6,860 nt of DNA from Bacteroidota bacterium. GTDB taxonomy: Bacteria; Bacteroidota; Bacteroidia; Flavobacteriales; Flavobacteriaceae. Under the pieces are notes generated by a model that saw only the letters and a program-made list of their open reading frames with translations, was not told where the DNA came from and searched no databases. The DNA is taken from the NCBI GenBank assembly GCA_004356305.1, contig SMXJ01000114.1:1-6860 (forward strand). Direction: 5' to 3'. A program made the translations under genes and the position numbers. This document shows, in pieces, positions 1 to 5,965 of this stretch. The first letter of the stretch is position 1. Every line of letters starts with the position of its first letter.

Positions 1-102
1 AAATTTCAATGTGAATATTCAAGGTATATTTAGTCAACCTCTAATGTCCATTATTTTTTTCGATTTAACAAAAATCCTACCTTAAAATAGAAGTTCATCA
101 CC

Positions 103-116
103 CGAAAACGTTTTCG
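103..116. promoter_or_regulatory. LacI-family operator-like palindrome
   Basis: The sequence CGAAAACGTTTTCG is a perfect 14-bp palindrome with a central CpG, centred between bases 109 and 110. This is the layout of LacI/GalR-family operators (AA-CG-TT core with A/T-rich flanks and outer C/G), including the CcpA cre-like consensus. It is the only such site I saw in the window and lies 118 bases ahead of the first start codon of a sugar-metabolism operon. I infer binding by a LacI-type sugar-responsive regulator encoded elsewhere. Whether it represses or activates depends on the true transcription start, which the sequence does not settle. Confidence 0.7.
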
Positions 117-157
117 ATTGAGATATTCACAATCAAAACATTGAACTTTTTTTTTAA

Positions 158-190
158 TTTTAAAAAAAGCCTAACTTAGAACGATATTTG
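158..190 (+). promoter_or_regulatory. possible Bacteroidota-type promoter for the operon
   Basis: GATATTTG at 183-190 matches the Bacteroidota -7 element TAnnTTTG at five of six defined positions. TTTT at 158-161, 21 bases upstream, could serve as a degenerate -33 TTTG element. Transcription would then begin near 197 and give a leader of roughly 40 bases before the ATG at 235. The match is imperfect in an AT-rich context, so this is only a candidate. If it is right, the palindrome at 103-116 sits about 90 bases upstream of the transcription start. Confidence 0.25.
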
Positions 191-234
191 CTTTGCAGAA
201 CGTTATCCAATTATTCGCAACTAATCATTTTATC

Positions 235-1215
235 ATGTATAAAATAGCATCTCTACTTCTTTTTTGTGGCCTCCTTTTTTCTTGTAAAAATGCGTCGGAA
301 AAGGTCGAAAAAACGTCAAAGAATGAAACAGAAATCGAAACAGGTACAAAACCTTCTTATAAATTTTCACTGGCTCAGTGGTCGATCCACCTTCCAATAA
401 GTAGAGGCACTATGGATCCCATGGATTTTGCTGAAATTGCCAAAAAACTTGGGTTCACTGGTTTGGAATATGTAGATCAGTTGTACGAAATAGATGAAAC
501 GATTCCTTACCGAGAATGGGTAATGAATCTGGCAAAGGCCTGGAAGGAAAAGAGTGATGCCACTGGCATGGAGAATGTGCTTATAATGATCGATCGTGCG
601 GGTGAGTTAGTGGACGCTTCTGTCTCAAAAAGAAAAGAAGCTGTTGAGATGCATAAGATCTGGGTGGATGCTGCCGAATATATAGGTGCTCCTTCCCTGC
701 GAGTCAATCTGTTTGGTATTACTGAACCAGTAGAATGGCATAAAGTATCTGTTATATCTCTCAAGAATCTTTCAGAATATGCGGCCACAAAAAACATCAA
801 AATTCTGGTGGAAAACCACGCGGAATTATCCTGTGACGCCGGGAAATTAGTTGCCGTGATTAAAGAGGTGAACATGCCTAATTGTGGAACACTTCCTGAT
901 TTCGCAAATTTTTGCGTGAAACGCGAAGGAGGTTCAAGGTGGGGACCCGCTCCATGCGTAGAAGAATATGATCCCTATAAGGGTATAGCGGAATTAATGC
1001 CATATGCGGGTGGAGTTTCCGCTAAATCTCACTTATTCGATGAAAATGGTGACGAGACGGAAATAGATTATTACCGAATGATGCAAATCGTAAAAGATGC
1101 CAATTTCTCAGGGTATATTGGTATCGAGCATGAAGATAAAGTTTCGGATGACCCAACTGAAGGTATATTACTCACAAAAGCGTTGGTGATTAAAGCATTG
1201 GATCAAGCTAAATAA
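235..1215 (+). CDS. Lipoprotein TIM-barrel isomerase/epimerase-type enzyme (AP endonuclease 2 fold)
   Basis: 326 residues. The protein starts with a lipoprotein signal peptide: charged MYK, a hydrophobic stretch, and the lipobox LFSC with the lipidated Cys at residue 17. A polar linker runs to about residue 40. The rest is a xylose-isomerase-like TIM barrel beginning near SLAQWSIHLPI (45-55). The usual metal ligands appear in order: Glu193 in VENHA, Asp222 in LPDFANF, His266 in AKSH and Glu298 in IEHE. The family isomerises or epimerises sugars, or cleaves modified glycosides. A membrane-anchored, extracytoplasmic member is unlikely to act on sugar phosphates, so a free sugar or 3-keto-sugar is more likely (inference). 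I prefer ATG 235 over an in-frame TTG at 193, because the TTG would put 14 extra residues ahead of the signal peptide. It is the first gene of the operon, 11 bases before the transporter. Exact substrate unknown. Confidence 0.88.
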   Translation: MYKIASLLLFCGLLFSCKNASEKVEKTSKNETEIETGTKPSYKFSLAQWSIHLPISRGTMDPMDFAEIAKKLGFTGLEYVDQLYEIDETIPYREWVMNLAKAWKEKSDATGMENVLIMIDRAGELVDASVSKRKEAVEMHKIWVDAAEYIGAPSLRVNLFGITEPVEWHKVSVISLKNLSEYAATKNIKILVENHAELSCDAGKLVAVIKEVNMPNCGTLPDFANFCVKREGGSRWGPAPCVEEYDPYKGIAELMPYAGGVSAKSHLFDENGDETEIDYYRMMQIVKDANFSGYIGIEHEDKVSDDPTEGILLTKALVIKALDQAK

Positions 1216-1226
1216 AACCTCCCTAT

Positions 1227-2456
1227 ATGAAATCCATAACATACATTAAGCTTTCCTTTATGATGTTCCTCGAATTCTTTATTTGGGGAGGCTGGTTCGT
1301 GACCATGGGGACATTTTTAGGAAACAACCTTACCGCGACGGGAGCCGAAACAGGGATGGCTTACGCCACTCAATCATGGGGAGCTATTATAGCACCCTTC
1401 GTTATTGGATTGATCGCCGACCGCTTTTTCAATGCCGAACGTATTCTGGGTATCCTTCATTTGATAGGAGCATTTTTAATGTACAAAATGTCACAAACAA
1501 CTGAATTCAATGTGTTCTACCCCTATGTTTTAGGATATATGATCGCTTATATGCCAACGCTTGCCCTGGTAAATTCGGTCTCGTTCAACCAGCTCAAAGA
1601 TCCTACAAAACAATTTCCACTCATTCGTGTTTGGGGAACTGTGGGCTGGATCGTGGCGGGTATGATCATAAGTTTTGCTTTTGCGTGGGATTCGATGGAT
1701 GGAATAGATGAAGGAATGTTATCAAACACCTTTTTGATGACGGCTATTGCCTCGGGCGTGTTAGGGGTTTTCAGCTTTATGCTGCCCAAGACACCTCCAA
1801 GTGTCTCAAAAGACAAGAAAGTGAGTATTTCAGACATTCTAGGACTCGATGCCCTAAAATTACTGAAGGACAGAAACTTTATGGTTTTCTTTATTTCTTC
1901 TGTATTGATCTGTATTCCTTTGGCATTTTACTATCAGAATTTGAGTCCGTTTTTAACTGAAAGCGGATTGGAGAATTCAACCGCCTGGGCATCGGCAGGT
2001 CAAATTTCCGAAGTACTCTTTATGCTGCTGCTTCCTTTCTTCTTTAGGAAATTCGGATTCAAAAAAACTATTTTACTCGGAATGTTTGCCTGGGGACTGC
2101 GATACGTACTATTTGCTTATGGAAATACCGGGGAATTATTCTTTATGGTATTCATGGGCATCGTATTACACGGTATTTGCTACGATTTCTTTTTCGTATC
2201 GGGACAGATCTATACCGATAGTAAAGCAGGAGAGAAAGTTAAAAGTGCTGCCCAAGGCTTGATCACTTTGGCAACTTACGGCCTTGGTATGCTTGTTGGT
2301 TTCTATGTGGCCGGTAAAATTACCGATGCAAATATTTTAACTGAAGGAGGCCACGCCTGGAATTCTATCTGGACCTTCCCGGCCATTTTCGCGGGAGCTG
2401 TACTGGTGATCTTTGCACTTTTATTTAAGAATGAAAAAATAGAATACACCGAATAA
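1227..2456 (+). CDS. MFS transporter, NupG/XapB nucleoside:H+ symporter family
   Basis: 409 residues, close to the roughly 418 of E. coli NupG, and strongly hydrophobic throughout with a 12-helix MFS look. Signature blocks shared with NupG, from memory of that protein, are: FIWGGW (18-23), AYMPTLALVNSVS (107-119), FPLIRVWGTVG (130-140), LGLDALKLLK (205-214), GQISEVLF (258-265), AWGLRYVLFAYG (288-299) and YDFFFVSG (319-326). Arg134, Thr138, Gln259, Glu262 and Asp320 match NupG's central-cavity residues. An ungapped hand alignment around 222-241 places Ala and Tyr where NupG has the nucleoside-contacting Gln225 and Asn228. It is therefore an inner-membrane proton symporter, but context points to import of a sugar, keto-sugar or small glycoside rather than a nucleoside (inference). 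Its stop is one base before the next ATG, suggesting translational coupling to the oxidoreductase. Confidence 0.93.
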   Translation: MKSITYIKLSFMMFLEFFIWGGWFVTMGTFLGNNLTATGAETGMAYATQSWGAIIAPFVIGLIADRFFNAERILGILHLIGAFLMYKMSQTTEFNVFYPYVLGYMIAYMPTLALVNSVSFNQLKDPTKQFPLIRVWGTVGWIVAGMIISFAFAWDSMDGIDEGMLSNTFLMTAIASGVLGVFSFMLPKTPPSVSKDKKVSISDILGLDALKLLKDRNFMVFFISSVLICIPLAFYYQNLSPFLTESGLENSTAWASAGQISEVLFMLLLPFFFRKFGFKKTILLGMFAWGLRYVLFAYGNTGELFFMVFMGIVLHGICYDFFFVSGQIYTDSKAGEKVKSAAQGLITLATYGLGMLVGFYVAGKITDANILTEGGHAWNSIWTFPAIFAGAVLVIFALLFKNEKIEYTE

Positions 2457-2457
2457 T

Positions 2458-3591
2458 ATGAGCAACAAAATAAGATGGGGTGTCCTCGGTGGCGGTGGTG
2501 ATTCATTAATTGGTGTACTGCACCGTGTAGCCGCCGGTATGTTCGATGCCTATCAACTTACCGCCGCTGCTTTTAACCCGGACAAGAATATAAGTATCGC
2601 GTTTGCGGAGGAAATTGGGATTCCAACCGATCGTATCTATACCGATTTGGACGAGATGATCTCTGAAGAAGCAAAACTTCCCGAAAGTGAGCGAATACAG
2701 GTCGTTTCGATCATAACTCCTAATTTTCTTCATTTCCCTATGGCGAAACAACTCATGGAGGCTGGTTATAATGTGATTTGCGAAAAACCTATGACCATGA
2801 CCTATGATGAGGCGTTGGAATTGGAAGCCATTCAGGAAGAAAAAAAATGTTTATTCGCATTAACGCATACATACACAGGCTATCCCATGATACGCCAGAT
2901 GAAAAAGATGATCGCCGAAGGAGTCATAGGCGAAGTACAAAAAGTAGATGCACAATACTATCAGGGGTGGATCAACCCTATCATTCACGATAAGGAAAAA
3001 CGCAGTTCCACCTGGCGATTGGATCCTGAAAAATCGGGAAAAAGTTGTTGCATGGCAGATATTGGCGTACATGCCTATCAAATGATCGAATATGTAACGG
3101 GAATAGAAGTTGATTCTGTATTAGCCGACCTCAACCATTTATATGACGATAACCAAATGGATATCGACGGAACAGTTTTGTTACGATTTGAAAAGCCCGT
3201 GAAAGGAGTATTATGTGCGAGCCAGATCGCCACGGGAGAAGAGAACAATTTCACGTTAGCCGTCTACGGAAAAAAAGCAGGCTTGAAATGGGAACAGGAA
3301 AATCCCAATTATCTATATTTACTGGAAGAAGGTCAACCCTTACGCGTTTTAAAACCGGGGCATTCTTATAACAGCGATTTATCATTAGACGGCACCAAAC
3401 TCCCTCCGGGCCACCCCGAGGGTATATTTGATGCCATGGGGAATATCTATAAAGGAATGGCTAAAGCAATTCGGGGACAGTCCTTCGACCCGGCCGAATT
3501 TCCCACAATACATGACGGTGTTCGAGGAATGCATTTTATTGAAACAGCACTGGCTTCACACCATGACGGGAATGTTTGGAAATCGCTATAA
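2458..3591 (+). CDS. Gfo/Idh/MocA family NAD(P)-dependent oxidoreductase
   Basis: 377 residues. The N-terminal Rossmann domain opens with WGVLGGGGDSLIG (7-19), the glycine-rich dinucleotide loop. EKP at 109-111 supplies the conserved catalytic Lys110. The C-terminal alpha/beta domain carries DIGVHAYQM (201-209), where Asp201 and His205 are the typical active-site pair. There is no Sec or Tat signal, so the enzyme should be cytoplasmic and use a dissociable nicotinamide cofactor, unlike the Tat-exported members of the family. The family oxidises or reduces sugar hydroxyl/keto groups, and several members act on C3 of glucosides. Together with DUF1080 proteins and two TIM barrels, oxidation to, or reduction of, a 3-keto-sugar is the best guess (inference). 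The next gene starts 15 bases after the stop. Substrate and direction of reaction cannot be read from sequence. Confidence 0.93.
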   Translation: MSNKIRWGVLGGGGDSLIGVLHRVAAGMFDAYQLTAAAFNPDKNISIAFAEEIGIPTDRIYTDLDEMISEEAKLPESERIQVVSIITPNFLHFPMAKQLMEAGYNVICEKPMTMTYDEALELEAIQEEKKCLFALTHTYTGYPMIRQMKKMIAEGVIGEVQKVDAQYYQGWINPIIHDKEKRSSTWRLDPEKSGKSCCMADIGVHAYQMIEYVTGIEVDSVLADLNHLYDDNQMDIDGTVLLRFEKPVKGVLCASQIATGEENNFTLAVYGKKAGLKWEQENPNYLYLLEEGQPLRVLKPGHSYNSDLSLDGTKLPPGHPEGIFDAMGNIYKGMAKAIRGQSFDPAEFPTIHDGVRGMHFIETALASHHDGNVWKSL

Positions 3592-3606
3592 AGTTTTACA
3601 ATTAGT

Positions 3607-4659
3607 ATGAAAACAATTAAAGGACCTGCCGTATTTCTGGCTCAATTCATTGACGATAAGGCCCCTTACAATTCTTTGGATGGCTTATGTCAATGGGCTT
3701 CGGATCTCGGATACCTAGGGATACAGATCCCCACTATCGAATCCCGTTTGATGGATCTTACCTTAGCCGGCGAAAGCAAAGACTATTGTGATGAATTGAA
3801 AGGCAGGGTCAATAACTATGGCCTGGAGATCACCGAGCTCTCCACACATTTGCAAGGGCAATTGGTCGCAGTGCATCCTGCCTACGATATTATGTTCGAC
3901 AACTTTGCGCCGGATGATTGCAAAAACAATCCTAAAAAGCGCACCGAATGGGCTCGGAAGCAAATGATAAGTGCAGCAAAGGCGAGTAAACATTTGGGCT
4001 TGAAGGCCCACGCGACCTTTAGCGGTGCATTGCTTTGGCACACTATGCATCCATGGCCACAGCGTCCAGAAGGTTTAGTAGAAATGGGCTTTGCCGAACT
4101 GGCTAAAAGATGGTTACCCCTCTTGAACCAATTTGAAGAAAATGGTGTCGCTGTGTGTTTCGAAATTCATCCAGGAGAAGATCTACATGACGGAGTTACC
4201 TTCGAACGATTTTTGGAAGCTACAGGAAATCACAAAGCGGTTAATATATTATACGACCCAAGTCATTTTGTGCTACAACAATTGGATTATATAACTTATA
4301 TCGATCATTACCATGAATATATAAAGGCCTTTCACGTAAAAGATAGCGAATTCAATCCCACAGGAAAGAAAGGTGCGTTTGGAGGTTACAGTGATTGGCG
4401 AGACCGGGCAGGACGCTATCGTTCCTTGGGTGATGGTCAGGTTGACTTTAAAACCATATTTTCAAAACTCACGGAATACGGCTGTGATGTTTGGGCGGTG
4501 ATGGAATGGGAGTGTTGCATAAAAAGCCCTGAGCAAGGTGCCAGAGAAGGAGCAAAATTTATCAGTGACCACATCATTGAAGCCACTCAAAAGAGATTTG
4601 ATGATTTTGCCGGTGCCGAAATAGATAAAGTAAAACTTAAAAAAATACTAGGTCTCTAG
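3607..4659 (+). CDS. Cytoplasmic TIM-barrel sugar isomerase/epimerase-type enzyme (AP endonuclease 2 fold)
   Basis: 350 residues without a signal peptide. It has the xylose-isomerase-like TIM barrel with a clear metal site: Glu186 in CFEIHPG, Asp217 and His220 in YDPSH, His243 and Asp246 in FHVKD, and Glu300/Glu302 in VMEWE. Arg270 and the SLGDGQVD motif (273-280) are typical of the IolE/YcjR-like part of the family. Members include inosose dehydratase, keto-sugar epimerases and, in other bacteria, enzymes that cleave 3-keto C-glycosides made by a Gfo/Idh/MocA partner. Position directly behind such an oxidoreductase suggests the two act in sequence on one substrate (inference). It is not a close copy of the lipoprotein TIM barrel at 235-1215: motifs around the metal ligands and the N-terminus differ. 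The DUF1080 lipoprotein starts 10 bases after its stop. Confidence 0.9.
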   Translation: MKTIKGPAVFLAQFIDDKAPYNSLDGLCQWASDLGYLGIQIPTIESRLMDLTLAGESKDYCDELKGRVNNYGLEITELSTHLQGQLVAVHPAYDIMFDNFAPDDCKNNPKKRTEWARKQMISAAKASKHLGLKAHATFSGALLWHTMHPWPQRPEGLVEMGFAELAKRWLPLLNQFEENGVAVCFEIHPGEDLHDGVTFERFLEATGNHKAVNILYDPSHFVLQQLDYITYIDHYHEYIKAFHVKDSEFNPTGKKGAFGGYSDWRDRAGRYRSLGDGQVDFKTIFSKLTEYGCDVWAVMEWECCIKSPEQGAREGAKFISDHIIEATQKRFDDFAGAEIDKVKLKKILGL

Positions 4660-4669
4660 ATAAAATATT

Positions 4670-5962
4670 ATGAAAAGAATTAGATTATTAGCACTGATTG
4701 TGATCGTGGTAGTTGGTTGTAAGGATCAGAAAAATGATACCGATCATCTTGAAGCAAACAATAATGAATTAGGAAGATATGAGGCTGTTTTCATTGATGT
4801 TAAAAATACTATGATCCCGGAAGATATTGATCCCAATGTTCTTAAGGAAGAACGTCTTTTGAAGAATGTTAATTTAGTGGATACAGATCAATTTTGGGGC
4901 ACAAAGAAAGATTTTGGTTTATTCGCGATGGGAAGTCTTGAAATTCCCGAAACTAAGATCTACTATTTTAAACTCACCAGTGCCGGAAAGATAGTATTTA
5001 AGCTCAATAATAAAGACTTAGTAAAGAATAACGTCGTGCATTCGAATGAGAGCAATTTGGGAGAGATGTATCTCGAAAAAGGCGCTACTATTTTTGAATA
5101 TGAATATTATCCTGCATTCGAAGACCCTTATTTAGTCCTGGAATGGTCTAAAGATGGTAAAACATACGAAGTGATACCCGATGCTACCTTTAATAATTTA
5201 GATGCTTTTAGTGTTGATAATTGGACGGGGACTGAAGTAGAATCCGATGGTATTCAGGATAATGTACTTTCGGAAAAAGAGAAAAAGGACAGTTGGGAAC
5301 TTCTGTTTGACGGTAAAACTACCAATGGGTGGCATACCTATAATAAACCAGGAATGATAGGAAGTAAATGGAAAGCAAAAGATGGAATGCTGGTTTTTGA
5401 AGGAAGGGATCGTTTCGAATTTTTCGTTGCAGGAAGAAAAATAGAGTTAGGCCCAGTAAATAAGGCCTTAGACGGTGGAGAGGATATTGTATCTGATAGA
5501 TCCTTTGAGAATTTTGAATTAACCCTGGAATGGTGGATTTCTGAAGCCGGAAACAATGGAATTTTTTATACAGTTCAGGAAGACGAAATATATGATGAAG
5601 TTTGGAAGACCAGCCCTGAAATGCAGATTATGGACAATCAAAAACACAAGGATGGACTTATCAATAAACACAGGGCCGGCGACCTATACGATTTAATTGA
5701 ATCTGATCCTATTCGGGTAAAGCCACAGGGAAAATGGAATAAAGTTCGAATTGTAAAAAATAAGGGTAAAGTAGAGCATTGGCTAAACGGTAGTAAAGTC
5801 TTAGCGTACGATGTTCATTCCAGCGCCTGGAAAGATCTGATCTCTAAAAGTAAATTTAAAGATCTAACTGAATTTGCTAGTTCGGGTCCGGGCCGTATCG
5901 GTTTTCAGGATCATGATAATATAGTACGCTTCAAGAATATTAAGATCAAAAAATTAGATTGA
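4670..5962 (+). CDS. Lipoprotein with PA14-like domain fused to DUF1080 (3-keto-disaccharide hydrolase) domain
   Basis: 430 residues. The signal peptide ends in lipobox VVGC, with the lipidated Cys at 17 followed by KDQ. This resembles the Lys plus acidic signal that sends some flavobacterial lipoproteins to the cell surface, but it is weak. Residues about 35-175 look like a PA14-type beta-sandwich: FGLFAMGSLEIP (82-93), YYFKLTSAGKIVFKLNNK (98-115), a YLEKGA turn (134-139) and a final LVLEWS strand (155-160). A linker leads to the DUF1080 domain (PF06439) at about 208-428, with LLFDGKTTNGWH (211-222), EWWISEAGNNGIFY (287-300), PEMQIMDNQKH (316-326) and IGFQDHDN (410-417). Known DUF1080 proteins act on 3-keto-glycosides. 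The PA14 part may bind glycan. It is more than 200 residues longer than a single-domain DUF1080 protein such as its neighbour, because of this N-terminal half. Confidence 0.88.
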   Translation: MKRIRLLALIVIVVVGCKDQKNDTDHLEANNNELGRYEAVFIDVKNTMIPEDIDPNVLKEERLLKNVNLVDTDQFWGTKKDFGLFAMGSLEIPETKIYYFKLTSAGKIVFKLNNKDLVKNNVVHSNESNLGEMYLEKGATIFEYEYYPAFEDPYLVLEWSKDGKTYEVIPDATFNNLDAFSVDNWTGTEVESDGIQDNVLSEKEKKDSWELLFDGKTTNGWHTYNKPGMIGSKWKAKDGMLVFEGRDRFEFFVAGRKIELGPVNKALDGGEDIVSDRSFENFELTLEWWISEAGNNGIFYTVQEDEIYDEVWKTSPEMQIMDNQKHKDGLINKHRAGDLYDLIESDPIRVKPQGKWNKVRIVKNKGKVEHWLNGSKVLAYDVHSSAWKDLISKSKFKDLTEFASSGPGRIGFQDHDNIVRFKNIKIKKLD

Positions 5963-5965
5963 TAA

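Larger units (their letters stand above)
1..234. other. AT-rich upstream regulatory region of the operon
   Basis: No gene is supported here. The stretch is AT-rich and has stops in all forward frames; frame 2 stays open only from base 2 to a TAA at 83-85. It contains the perfect palindrome at 103-116. It also has a run of nine T (147-155) and a run of seven A (162-168), with C146 and G169 at the outer ends; together they could form a weak, nearly all-AT hairpin (146-153 with 162-169). A possible promoter lies at 158-190. The region probably carries the operon promoter and its repressor or activator site. The end of whatever gene lies upstream is not visible. Confidence 0.7.

Noticed and set aside
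2..85. Open forward frame ending in TAA at 83-85, possibly the tail of an upstream gene
   Set aside because: Only 27 codons, AT-rich and with no recognisable family motif; it cannot be told apart from a chance open frame. The base sequence to the left of the window would decide.
146..169. T-run/A-run hairpin as a terminator or attenuator
   Set aside because: The stem is nearly all A-T with one closing C-G pair; it is more likely a product of the AT-rich leader than a stable structure.
199..204. Second AACGTT as another LacI-type half-site
   Set aside because: The symmetry stops at the six central bases (flanks G and A do not pair), so it has no operator-like extension.
193..234. TTG at 193 as the start of the first gene, adding 14 residues
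   Set aside because: The extra residues precede a complete lipoprotein signal peptide that begins at ATG 235, and the TTG overlaps AT-rich promoter-like sequence.
507..875. Reverse-strand open frame of 122 codons inside the first gene
   Set aside because: It lies entirely within a gene with a clear family assignment, has no recognisable motifs and no spacing or start signals of its own.
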